Source of the DNA: Phellopilus nigrolimitatus | Lineage: Eukaryota > Basidiomycota > Agaricomycetes > Hymenochaetales > Hymenochaetaceae | Length of the DNA stretch: 29,328 nucleotides | NCBI GenBank assembly: GCA_021029095.1 | Contig: JAJOHG010000321.1 | Coordinates: 1 to 29,328, forward strand | Direction: 5' to 3' | Shown here: positions 20,311-29,328 of the stretch, in pieces | Position numbering within the stretch: position 1 is the first letter of the stretch | Layout of the letters: the number at the start of each line of letters is the position of its first letter | The notes under the pieces: generated by a model | Databases searched by the model: none | The model's input: only the letters and a program-made list of their open reading frames with translations | What the model was told of the DNA's origin: nothing | Made by a program: the position numbers and the translations under genes

Positions 20311-21575
20311 TCAGAATGCATCGGCTTCTCCCCCATAGCGCTTGGGAAGCTCCTTAGCATCGATGAAAGGCAGCAGTTCTTTCCCGATAATTTGTGGGCC
20401 CGTCCCCACAACGCTCATCTTCGCGAGCGTCTGCGCGGAGACGAGCGGCTTAAAAAGCCAGAAAATCCACGTGAAGATGGCCGGAACATTGACGAAGAAC
20501 TTCTTATACTACAGCATACCAAGATCAACAGAACCATCAAACTGAGCTAAAAGTTTGGAACACTCACAAGGAATTCTGGATAGTAGTCCTGGAAGATAGC
20601 TGTGGCGTCTGCAGCGGCTTTCTTCGAATTGGCATCGCGGCTATTCAGGCCAACACCTTCATAATCTAACAAAGACGTAAGTCCGACCACAGAAGCTAGT
20701 GTATGTGACAGAAGGCCCACCATGAACTTGGATCATTTGGTCAAAGCTCTCGAAGTCGAGTTGAGAGACACCCTTCTCCATGAGTGCGACACGCCATCTA
20801 GTACACGATTTTTATTTCAATTCACTACTTAGCAATACAAATTAACAACACGCACCGCAAGAAGCGAGGGACATCTCCGAATACAGCCTTCAGATCCTTG
20901 TTGCCGCCATACAAGTTGTAGCTTGAGCAGAAGAGTTAAGTATACTGCATCATTATCATAAAAGCTTGCACATACGTTATGGGACGTCCATCCTTGTCCT
21001 TCCCGTAAATATGACCGACATTCCCGAATACATCCTCCGGGAACTCCTCGCTCAGGATATCATCGGTCTTGAACTCCGCGCGCCATTTCAGAGTATTGAC
21101 GAGCATCTTCTTGGCGTCCTCAATATTCAAGTTCCTGTCGTGGAAATCATAGGTCACCTACAAGCAATCACGCGTTGTTCTCATTCTTACATACCTAGCC
21201 CTTAAGAACTTCACGAGAAGGACACTGGTACGCGCGTTCGGAGTCCCCTTCGAGTCAATTGGAACTCCCCAGAGTTTAATGGTCTCTGGTTTGTCATTTG
21301 GGTATACTTCCTCTATAACGCTCGGGAGCTTTGCCTTAAGTAAATTGGAATTAGGGCATTTAGGGAGAATACAGCAATTCCGAAGTTGGGCATACCCTGA
21401 ACTCCTTTACAGCTTTCCATTCGGCGTCGGTGAATTTCTTTGTAAGAGTATTCTGCGGCTCCTCCAGTTCCGTGGGGGCTGTTGTCGCGGTCTCATCAGG
21501 CGCAGGCTGGGTTGCTGCGTCGTCCTCTGGACCTGGCTCCTTCACCGGGACCTCTGCAGGAGCTGGCTCAGACAT
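20311..21575 (-). CDS. SFH5: Sec14-like CRAL-TRIO phosphatidylinositol/heme-binding protein, SFH5-like (305 aa)
   Basis: Seven exons: 21396-21575, 21195-21334, 20976-21134, 20856-20921, 20721-20797, 20568-20665 and 20311-20508. Residues 1-45 are an acidic Pro/Glu/Ala leader. Then come LPSVIEEVYP with KLWGVPIDS, the CRAL-TRIO N-terminal motif SVLLVKFLRAR, LNIEDAKKMLVNTLKWRAEF and PITYNLYGGNKDLKAVFGD. The lipid-binding core is FESFDQMIQVHDYEGVGLNS, then AIFQDYYPEFLYKKFFVNVP, FTWIFWLFKPLVSAQTLAKM and LLPFIDAKELPKRYGGEAD. The LWGV block and overall layout fit Sfh5, which acts at ER and plasma membrane and binds phosphatidylinositol; the yeast protein also binds heme. The intron ending at 21135 must use the second of two nearby acceptors, because the first gives a stop. 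It is head to head with PAF1. Confidence 0.88.
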
Positions 21576-21741
21576 GATGGGCTGCGCGTTCTTGTGAGAG
21601 AATGTGCGAGAAAGAGAAGTCGCGCAAGTGAGTTACTTGTAGTGCCTAAGTTATCAGATAAGCCCTTTTTGGACGTGCCTTCCATATGTAGCCTCCAAAT
21701 GCGTGCCATCTGTGCCCGACGCTCACCGTCATAGAGCAGCC
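21576..21741. promoter_or_regulatory. 166-bp head-to-head promoter, SFH5-like/PAF1
   Basis: The two start codons are 166 bp apart on opposite strands, so both genes are probably driven from one shared nucleosome-free region. No TATA box stands out. Confidence 0.55.
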
Positions 21742-23348
21742 ATGTCAGTCAAGAAAAAGTGTGTTTCTGCCACCGTCGACAGCGAGTTCGAGCTGACTTA
21801 TTACTTCCGAACAGTAAACTTGACCTTCTCTTTAAAGTCCGTTACCAGAACCCGCTCCCGGCGCCGCCGTTTCCACCAAAGCTCTTGAACATCCCGACGA
21901 ACCCGTCACGCTATGCGGGGCCAGAATTCACCGCGTCGCTGGCTAGCGAGACGCCCCTGCCGATGGTCGTCGACGCCGAGCTTGGCATGCCGCTCGACCT
22001 GAGCTTCTTTGACTGTCTGTGGGAGGAGGGTGTGGACGACTCACGTACGCAGACAGACTTTGTGTTCTAATGGCGTCTTACTGAATCATTCATACCTGGG
22101 CTTAGAACTCAACCCAGATCCTAACAACGCACCTGCAGTAGATCCAAAGGATGCGTTTATGCTGGGAGACTCGTTACTGTCCTCAGTAAATGGCAATTAT
22201 TCGTCGGGCACGGCGCCTTCTACGCCTCAGGTGCCGTGGCTGCGTAAGACGGAATACATCAGCAGCACTGTGAGCAGGACGCCGACCAGCAGTCATGACC
22301 CGTACGTTCTGATTCTTTTTCTCTTTCTCGAGGTGGCTTTCTCGACTTTCGGCTCACCGGCTTGTTTGCAGGAGACGCGCAAACGAAGACTCGGCAGTCG
22401 TAGACATATCGCGTGCGGCACAAATTAAAGCCGTCGAAGCGTCGTTCGCCTATGCCGAAGAGAAATTCGACATCACCACCCTCAAGCACCCCAACAAACC
22501 GAACGTCTCAGTTGTAGAATCTTACGAGATACTTCCAGACACAGACATCTGGGCAAACGCGTACGACTTGTTCAGATTCTCGGAGCGACCAGGAGAGCGG
22601 TCTACAGAAGTACGTCATTGATGCATGATGTATTGACTTCCTTCTTATCCGTTTCTGCCCAGGTACCCGACCCGCGCCTGGATTGTGCCATCTTACGACC
22701 CATGGAGTCTGACGGAGACCATTTCCTGGCTTACTATCTACCGAAAGAGGACGAGGTTGCAGAAGACTTCATCGAGAGAAGACGAAATAACGAAGATGTC
22801 GAGGTGATTTTCTCCGTCTTGGAATCTAGTTTTATTCTCTGATTTCAGTTTTAGGAGACAATATTCTCGTTCGTAAGAGATTATGAGACAGTCAAAATTG
22901 AGCAGGACGTCCCGAACGAGTTCTTCCTCGTCCTTGATGACGGGAACAACGACGACGCTGTTCCGGAGGACTCTTCAAGACGAAAAGGGAAAGGCGCCTA
23001 CTACAAAAACATCGAGCGAAAAATCGTGCTCAAGAAAAAACGTGCAAACGTACGCTTTTTGTTCTTGCCTGATTTTTTAATAATTAGTGTATGATCTGTC
23101 TGACAACATGCCTTCGTCAGCAATGGGATACGTACACGGACAAATGGGATGCGATCAACCTCTCGTTGGCGCCGTTCAGCCAGGAAGAGTTGGAAGAGCG
23201 CGAGGAGGCGCTTGCAGAGGTCGTCGACCCACTATACCTCTTCGCGCGAGCAGACGCCGATGCTGATGGTGAAGTAGACGACACGGAAGTGAATGTGCAC
23301 AATGGGGATGTTAATGACTTTGGGGTGGAGGCGGTAAACGGGCATTGA
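21742..23348 (+). CDS. PAF1: RNA polymerase II-associated factor 1, Paf1 complex subunit (414 aa)
   Basis: Seven exons: 21742-21758 (17 nt), 21815-22044, 22106-22301, 22372-22609, 22663-22803, 22855-23049 and 23121-23348. The start is diagnostic for Paf1: KLDLLFKVRYQNPLPAPPFP followed by PKLLNIPTNPSRY. Further blocks are MPLDLSFFDCLWE, LNPDPNNAPAVDPKDAFML, VPWLRKTEYIS, IKAVEASF, LKHPNKPNV, VESYEILPD, WANAYDLFRFSERP, DPRLDCAILRPM and KIVLKKKRAN. The tail is acidic. The protein is the scaffold of the nuclear Paf1 complex. That complex travels with Pol II and supports H2B ubiquitylation, H3K4/K36 methylation and elongation. The 17-nt first exon (MSVKK) is needed, since without its splice the KLDLL motif would lack a start. 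Confidence 0.95.
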
Positions 23349-23775
23349 TGTGTATGTTGTGTCTTCTGCGGGGGAGTCTTGGGTATTTTCGTGTTTATCT
23401 AGTTGTCTATAATTCTCCGTTGTGCATATTGCTGTAAGGCGGGCTTCGAGTCATTAAACCGCGTTTGCGATCTGACTACTAAAGTAACTTTTAGGACTGA
23501 TTGCTACGCAAAACGCGTCGCGTCGATCATTGGGCACGTGGCGGCAAGGTCCTATGGATTTTCTTTAAATTTCTCAAATATCCTTGCTGCTTGCGAAAAA
23601 AAAGTAGAACAATGTGCTGGAGTCTCTAAAACAATCGAGGCTTTTCGAAAACCATGTCTCTTCTAACTTACCCGCTCTTATCATCTCAGCTCGATCTTTT
23701 CCTGCGCGCCGACCGTCTCTCTGATTCACAATCGTTCGAGTCCGTGCCGTGACTCGAATCCGGACTTGCCACTGC
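23349..23775. other. Intergenic: PAF1 3' end and tRNase Z promoter
   Basis: These 427 bp lie between two plus-strand genes and contain a CACGTG E-box at 23535-23540 and a run of eight A at 23598-23605. No gene is seen. Confidence 0.55.
23535..23540. promoter_or_regulatory. CACGTG E-box upstream of tRNase Z
   Basis: A palindromic CACGTG lies about 235 bp before the tRNase Z start codon. Cbf1-type bHLH factors bind this core. A six-base match alone is weak evidence. Confidence 0.25.
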
Positions 23776-25221
23776 ATGTTCGCCCTTCGTCGTTCGTTGC
23801 AGACGACCAATCTCACCCGCCTTCTTCTTCCCACTCGTCACCGCTTTTCGGTGGCTACCCAGGTCTCAGCTGTACATACCTATTGGAAACCGTACCCCAT
23901 GCCGCCCTCGCGCACGAGCGCAGCCGCGCAGGCCGCAACCTTCTCCGCAATCAGTGTCACTTTTCTCGGGACGGCTTCTGCCCAGCCCTCCTCGACGCGA
24001 AACCATTCCTCGCTCGCGCTGGCCTTTGGGGGCCGCGGTGACTTTTGGCTGTTCGACTGTGGAGAGGCGACGCAGCAGCGAGTGCAAAAGAGCGATATTA
24101 AAATGGGCAAGATTCGGAAGATCTTCATAACGCACACACATGGTGAGTTTTCTTGTTCTTTAAAAAATAATCATCCTGATTACATTGTTTCTCCGTCCAG
24201 GTGACCACATTTTTGGTATTGCTCCGCTAATGGCAGGTTGCATGAATGGTGCTGGCGGTATGGCTGACGGCACGTTGGATCCCAGAACAAACCCTCCACC
24301 CCCCGAAGAAGTGATCGTAAGCTTATATGATCTTACGTTTCGTGCCATTTCTCACATTCTACTTAGCCTTTAGAGATCTACGGCCCTCTAGGGACGCGCG
24401 CCTTCATACGAAGTGCACTGCGCTACACTCACACCAAGCTCGAAGGGCGCTATGTCGTACATGAGCTGCGGTTCCCGCGCGATCCTCAAGGAGACTACAC
24501 TGAGCTCCCGCTTCACCGCTGCGAGCTACCCGGCAAAAACCTCGCACAGACGCACGAGGAAGGCGTGAAATGGGGAAAAGGCGTCTGGAACGACATTTAC
24601 GTCGACAGCCAAGTCTCCGTCTCCGCAGCACCCATCGAGCACTCCGTCTCCTGCGTCGGATACGTCGTGACGGAGTCACCCATCCCTGAAAAGATGGACC
24701 CCTCGCAGTACCTGCCGCACATCAAGCGCAACAAGGCGCCCATGTCCTACCTCTCGCGACTACAGCGGGGCGAGGACATTACGCTAGCGGATGGGACCCT
24801 GCTGCGCGGCATCCAGAAACGGCCGGGGCGTAAAATCGTGATCCTTGGGGACACGCATAACCCGGCGCCGGTGACGCCGCTCGCAATCGGCGCGGACCTG
24901 CTCATTCACGAAGCGACTAACGCATACCTCCCCGGAATCGACCTTACAATGTCCGAGGAGGACACGGAGGAGATTGTGCAGGCGCGCACACGCAGCCGGG
25001 GCCACTCGACGCCGCAGATGGCGGGACGTTTCGCGCACGCAATCGGCGCGCGACGGCTCGCGCTGAACCACTTCAGTGCGCGATATAGGGGCGATGACGA
25101 CGTAAATAAGGAAGCTCGAACGGTGATGACGGCAATTAAGGAGCTCGCAGAAAAAGAGTTTGGTGGAGAGGTTGTGTGTGCGAGGGACTTCATGACATTG
25201 CACGTAACACATGCTCGTTAG
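23776..25221 (+). CDS. tRNase Z (RNase Z), short form, with probable mitochondrial presequence (445 aa)
   Basis: Three exons: 23776-24142, 24201-24316 and 24367-25221. It is a metallo-beta-lactamase-fold endonuclease that removes the 3' trailer from precursor tRNA. Visible motifs are VTFLGTASAQPSSTRNHSS, LFDCGEATQQRVQKS, the zinc motif HTHGDH (His120, His122, Asp124, His125), FGIAPLMAG and EIYGPLGTRAFIRSALRYT. Near the C-terminus are IEHSVSCVGYV, RKIVILGDT, DLLIHEAT (HEAT motif), GHSTPQMAG and LNHFSARY. The size and single catalytic module match ELAC1-type tRNase Z-S, not the double-length form. The first 30 residues (MFALRRSLQTTNLTRLLLPT...) have several Arg and hydroxyl residues and no acidic ones, as in mitochondrial signals. 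A downstream ATG at MPPS could make a form lacking it. The first intron splits the zinc motif. Confidence 0.94.
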
Positions 25222-25747
25222 AATCGGCCTGACTTAGCATACAGAGCATCCGACTAATACACATATCAGTTAGACCTACCAGTCGTAAAGATGCCCTGTA
25301 TACCCCCCACATCCGTTAGACAGGTTTACCGGCGTGAATAACGAACCTTCTTGAGAACTGGACACTCGAGGAAGAAGAATGTGTTGTCTTTTGGCAGAAA
25401 TGATAATATTACTTCGGCGTGTCATCCGCTGTAGCGTGTATTGGTTTTGCTTACCACACAACAGCATATTCCTAGTCGCCTTTCAGAGGCGGATCTCAAA
25501 ATCGAATCACACGAGAATAAAGGATAAAGAATAAATGGGATTAATCGACATGCAGTACAGGTCATATAGCGAGATAGACTAGCAACGAAAGTAAATGAAG
25601 CGGGGAAAAAAGTAATAAATCCAAATCAGACGGACCACGAGACAGACACAAAGCAGAATCAACACGAACAGGGATATGCATTCGAGCGATAGGAGGGAGG
25701 GAGGGAGGGAGGAAAGGTGACTGTTTCTTCCACATTCATTCAAATTT
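25222..25747. other. Convergent intergenic gap
   Basis: These 526 bp separate the stop codons of tRNase Z (+) and the 853-aa membrane protein (-). They hold a (GGGA)n tract at 25691-25713 and nothing I can call a gene. Confidence 0.6.
25691..25713 (+). repeat. (GGGA)n microsatellite
   Basis: Five tandem GGGA-type units lie about 35 bp past the stop codon of the minus-strand membrane-protein gene. Confidence 0.75.
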
Positions 25748-28482
25748 CTACAGCTCCTCGTGCGCATTCTTCGCCTCTGCTCCCGGCTTCGAGTCTAGCT
25801 TGGAGTCCGCCAGTCCGAGTGCAGCGACGACCTCCTCTGAGCTTCTGCCGAGGATCGCGTCCGACACCTCTCCGAGGACTTTCTCGTCCGAATTGCCCTG
25901 CGGCGAGCCGGCCTCTACCACTGGCAGCACTGAGACCTCCGGTTCCAGCGCATTCGGTTCACTTGATTCGTCGGACGTAAACGCACGGTCACCCTCACGC
26001 TTCATGCGCCGCAGACGCGTTTCGAATCCGACGGTAATGTCCTGCACTTCAGCTCGTAGGTCGTCGACGACATCCTCGACGGCATTCGCGACCGGTGAGG
26101 CATGCGAGCCATTTATTATAGAATTCGCTTCTTCGAGCCATGCCTGGTGCCCTACAAAGCAAAGAAACTTAAGTTTCTTAGTTAGAGAAATGAAACGAAC
26201 AAACTCACTCTCAAGCAAAGCGTGATAGCGCCTCCAGTCCTTGTACGTGACATCCTCAAGCCAGGCATAGTCGAGACCCATGTCCGTCTGCGCATTGTCA
26301 GCGATGGCTTTTACCGCCGTTGATCCCATTTCGATCTATAAATTTCGTAGTCATTAGAGCAATGTCGGAACCGGAAGTAAAGGTAAAATGCTTACCTCCT
26401 GCGCTTCTTTCGCCTCCACTTCCTCCTGGTACCATGTGTTCACCATTTCTTCCATGGCGCGCACGCGTTCATCGAACTTTGCTTCTACTTTCACGAGTAC
26501 ACGGTCCCACAGCCTAACCTTCTCATCGCGAGCCTTCCCCTCCTTCTTTAACTTGGCGAAGTACGCATCTGTGCCGCGTAGCGCCTTCTCCGCCTCCACG
26601 TGCAGCGTTTCTACCGCGTCTCTAATCGTCGCATTTGCCTTCAGCTCCGCAGCTGCGGATTTGCGGATCGAAGAAAGCGCTTTCCGAAGTGCAGCGGTCT
26701 GCGCGGTTATAACCGCCTGCAGCTTCTCCTCCCATTTCGTATGACGCGCCTGAAGTTTCCGCCGCTTCTCTGCGACCTCGGCAAGAAGCGCTGCCTCGCG
26801 AACAGCTTTCTCCTCTTCAGTTTCCTCGACAGCCGATGGAGAGGGCTCGACCTCGAGAGTGCCAGACGCTGTGACAGTCTCGTCGGCGTCCAGTCCAAGA
26901 CCGTCTAAGAAACCGTCAAGATCATCATCAGAAGAGATCTTCGTGTCTTCAACAGCAGGCGAATGGATGGGCTGTTCAGGCCTGTGCGCTTTGGGGACAT
27001 TGATAGACGGGGCTGCAGTCGCTCCGGATTCTTTCGGGGCCACGACGTCGGAACTTAAAGAGACTGGGTCCTCCACGGCTTCAGTTGCCTCCGGTACCGC
27101 AAATGAAGAGAATGTCGCAGCAAGCTCGGGAACGCTTGAGAGTGCAATTTCCTCCTCATGCTCGAGCTCTGGAACAGGGGAGTACGTGGCACCAGGTACA
27201 GACTCCGTTATTTGCGTGCCAAGAAAAACAGACGCAGACACCACAGATGAGGCCGATGCGAGCGTGTCATCATACTGAGTTGCCTGCGGGACCGGCGGGA
27301 GTTCAATCTCCGCAGGCCCACTTGCCTCCTCAGCATCCACCTGGGTCTTGGGTGACACTGCCGGAGCAGGCACGATCTTGTCCTCAACCGATTCGCCCGT
27401 AGGTGTCTTAGCAGTGCCCGCACTCAGCTCCTTGATCTTTTCGACAAGCAGCGCGACGTGAGGGTCGACAAACTGACGACGTGCCACAGCGAGGGGCTTG
27501 AGCACGTACTTGACAAAGAGCGGCGGAACGCGCTGGAGCTGCTTGTACCCACGCACAAGGTAAGGCCTGGAGGACTGGTACGTATCATAGGATTTCGCCA
27601 CTGTGAGTAGAATGTACGGTTGCGACCTATGCGCGGCGCGCTGAGCATACGCGACGTATGGCGCGACGTTCTCGCTGTATGTTTTGCCGACGGTTTGACG
27701 GTACGGACCGACCTTCGCGTCTAGACGTGCAATGTACGGCGAAACACGCGTGTTCCATAGCGGTACAACGTGCTCCTTCCACTGTGGAACAACACGCGCA
27801 TTCCATTGTGGTACGACGCGCGCATTCCATTCCTTCTGTGAGCGGCTAACGACCGGTTTCGCAGCGTTGATAACAGGCACAGCGTACGGAGAAACCGAAG
27901 GGTGTTGAAGCAGGTTCTGGAAAGGAGTGATCACATACGGCTCCAGGATGACCCGGCGGTATTCAGAGAGACCACGACAAACAAGTGACTGCTGCTTGTC
28001 GGTAGGGCAGACGGAGAGAGAGTATATGAGAAAAGCTAAAATGAACATGCGCGAGAAAAGGTCTAGCCAGCTCGATGGTCGCTTTTTTCGAGGACGAGCC
28101 TTTTCCTTGACGAAAATCAGCCACGTATAACGAGTGTAAGGTGTAAGTCGATCGATGCAAACCTTTTTCTTTAACTTTCCTTTCGACCTGTCCTTGGATA
28201 TCTTCCTCGGCGGTGAGCCATCCTATACAGCAATGAGTCGACTTGCAATTTGTAGTGACTGCAAAGGACAGGGCTTACGGAGAACAGTACATCATCCGAG
28301 AACTGAGGGCCTGAGTAATCCGCGTCGTGCATAGCAGCACCGTTTGAGAAAGAGACGTCGACCTCGCGTGCTAAAGACGATGTCTGCGGTGCCTTTCCTT
28401 TGTTGATCTTTGGCGCGGTTTGCGAGGATGGCGTCCTCGACGTCGGGGGCATAGGCACAGACGTTCTGCGCGTAACGACCAT
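25748..28482 (-). CDS. Single-pass membrane protein with Trp/Pro octad repeats and coiled coil (853 aa, unknown function)
   Basis: Four exons: 28279-28482, 26396-28222, 26209-26335 and 25748-26151. The family is not known to me. Residues 1-120 are basic and Ser/Thr-rich (RKISKDRSKGKLKKK, KEKARPRKKRP). A probable membrane helix follows at about 124-140 (FSRMFILAFLIYSLSV). From 155 to 320 runs a series of Pro-punctuated amphipathic segments. Four eight-residue units start at Trp200, 208, 216 and 224 (WNARVVPQ twice, then WKEHVVPL and WNTRVSPY). 'PY' recurs at 163, 180, 230, 241, 256, 270 and 288. Residues of about 335-520 are acidic and disordered. About 520-690 is a charged coiled coil (EEKAVREAALLAEVAEKRRK, then KWEEKLQAVITAQTAALRKA). 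The rest is helical and acidic. A role at an organelle membrane or lipid surface is a guess from composition. It is divergently paired with argininosuccinate synthase. Confidence 0.8.
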
Positions 28483-28675
28483 TCAGAACAAGTGAGAACT
28501 GGTTTTAAACGAGCGTGCACAGCACGTCTAGAGCAGTGGAAATGCGCGTCTTCGTCTTCTTCGTGGACGTGGCCGTCGTTCGCAGTCCTCACTGACGTCG
28601 TTGATGTTGGTGGAGAAATGGATAGAGCAAGTAGGGGGCACTGTAACCAAGTAATGGCGTCACAAACGAGCCTCT

Positions 28676-28685
28676 GTCACGTGAC
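28676..28685. promoter_or_regulatory. Palindromic GTCACGTGAC (Cbf1/bHLH-type E-box)
   Basis: A perfect 10-bp palindrome with the RTCACRTG core used by Cbf1-like bHLH proteins, midway in the divergent promoter. It could serve either gene. Confidence 0.4.
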
Positions 28686-28928
28686 TGCTACGTTACAATA
28701 ACAGTTATAGTCGCCTTCCTGAGTCTGCACACTCGTTCTACTTGAACATGTTTACTGTAAATCTCTTAGATTGCGCTTTATTAGGCCACGGAAGTAAAGC
28801 TAGGATAGAAGAAGTATTTGGAATGTGAAGGGTTGAGGAAGATAACTGGCTGTATGCACAGGTCGTCTGTTACCCTGAATGGCAATCTCGAGACTACATA
28901 AATTTTTCGTGACTCGGTCGACTGCTTT

Positions 28929-28935
28929 TGAGTCA
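28929..28935 (+). promoter_or_regulatory. Gcn4/CPC1-type element TGAGTCA upstream of ARG1
   Basis: A perfect TGASTCA lies 49 bp before the argininosuccinate synthase ATG, and the half-match TGACTCG sits 19 bp further upstream (28910). Fungal arginine genes are classic general-control targets. The closeness to the ATG suggests a very short leader, or that the site is in the 5' UTR. Confidence 0.5.
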
Positions 28936-28984
28936 AAATTTATTCGACGTCTCTGCACGACCTTTTCATCGCCTTCCGGTCACC

Positions 28985-29328
28985 ATGTCGTCTGCGAAAG
29001 GTCGTGTGCTGTTAGCGTACTCAGGCGGTCTTGGTATGTTTCTCGATGCTTGTTATATGCGCCCGTGCCGATCGGAGATTCCGCTCGCGATATACAGATA
29101 CCTCCTGCATCCTCGCATGGCTCATCGAGCAAGGCTATGAGGTCGTCGCTTTCATGGCCGATGTAGGTCAGGAAGAGGTCAGTACAATCTTGTCTAAAGA
29201 ACGAGCGTGATACACGTTTTTGAACTATCCGTGCAGGACTTCGAAGCTGCTCATGCAAAAGCACTGAAAGTAGGTGCCAAGAAGTTCGTGCTCGAGGTAC
29301 GTGGTTAGCAGGCGTATTTTGCTTCACA
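28985..29328 (+). CDS. ARG1: Argininosuccinate synthase, N-terminal part (runs off the window)
   Basis: Three exons are visible: 28985-29033, 29098-29177 and 29237-29296. The window ends inside intron 3 (GTACGT donor at 29297). Spliced, the first 63 residues include [12 protein letters not shown], the ATP-pyrophosphatase P-loop, then [38 protein letters not shown] and KKFVLE. All match the argininosuccinate synthase N-terminus. The enzyme joins citrulline and aspartate with ATP in the cytosol, the penultimate step of arginine synthesis. The start context CACCATG is good. The first intron splits the SGGLD loop between Leu and Asp. Confidence 0.95.

Larger units (their letters stand above)
28483..28984. 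promoter_or_regulatory. 502-bp divergent promoter, membrane-protein gene/ARG1
   Basis: This is the region between two start codons on opposite strands. Inside are the palindrome GTCACGTGAC (28676-28685), a TATA-like CATAAATTT at about 28897, and TGACTCG and TGAGTCA close to ARG1. No gene is seen. Confidence 0.6.

Noticed and set aside
21135..21158. Alternative acceptor (TTGTAG) in SFH5 adding a VTYDFHD segment
   Set aside because: With the donor used by the upstream exon, this acceptor gives an immediate stop. Only the CGACAG acceptor is in frame.
1..29328. tRNA, rRNA, CRISPR array or intact transposon
   Set aside because: No B-box-like GGTTCGANTCC in a tRNA fold, no regularly spaced repeats, and no transposase or reverse-transcriptase motifs were found by eye.

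Overview
The window is nuclear DNA from a filamentous basidiomycete, most likely an agaricomycete and possibly Polyporales. The evidence is intron density and gene content. Nearly every gene is cut by short introns, mostly 50-70 nt, with GTRNGY-type donors. Spacers are short, genes lie on both strands, and the protein families are typical of mushrooms: an expanded AGC-like kinase, an MLKL-like helical protein with a degenerate kinase region, an ANTH adaptor, Paf1 and NASP. I assembled every gene model by hand from splice sites and reading frame. The ten complete spliced models are exactly divisible by three.

Bases 1-3900 are gene-poor. They hold what looks like a decayed ZIP-type metal transporter (about 72-420), a perfect 14-bp hairpin, a G-run, a diverged direct repeat and a 202-nt all-purine tract. 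From 3927 to the end the window is tightly packed. In order: a protein kinase with a C-terminal repeat tail (-, 3927-6396); a putative cell-death/innate-immunity-like protein (-, 7061-9796); an AP180/YAP180x endocytic adaptor (+, 9963-13094); PRO2 gamma-glutamyl phosphate reductase (+, 13720-15264); a NASP/Hif1/Sim3 histone chaperone (-, 15389-16956); a Ser-rich protein of unknown function (-, 17966-19489); an SFH5-like Sec14/CRAL-TRIO protein (-, 20311-21575); PAF1 (+, 21742-23348); a short-form tRNase Z with a likely mitochondrial presequence (+, 23776-25221); an 853-aa single-pass membrane protein with Trp/Pro octad repeats (-, 25748-28482); and the 5' end of argininosuccinate synthase (+, 28985 to the window edge).

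These are mostly independent housekeeping genes, not a cluster. Two links can be seen. The proline and arginine genes each have a perfect TGAGTCA Gcn4/CPC1-type element upstream. Three gene pairs are head to head over short shared promoters, two of them 166 bp and one 502 bp. The most unusual content is the MLKL-like protein, the tripled kinase tail, the W-x7 repeat protein, and the AP180 tail, which has five LxxQxTG Prk1-type motifs and is reached through a GC-AG intron.
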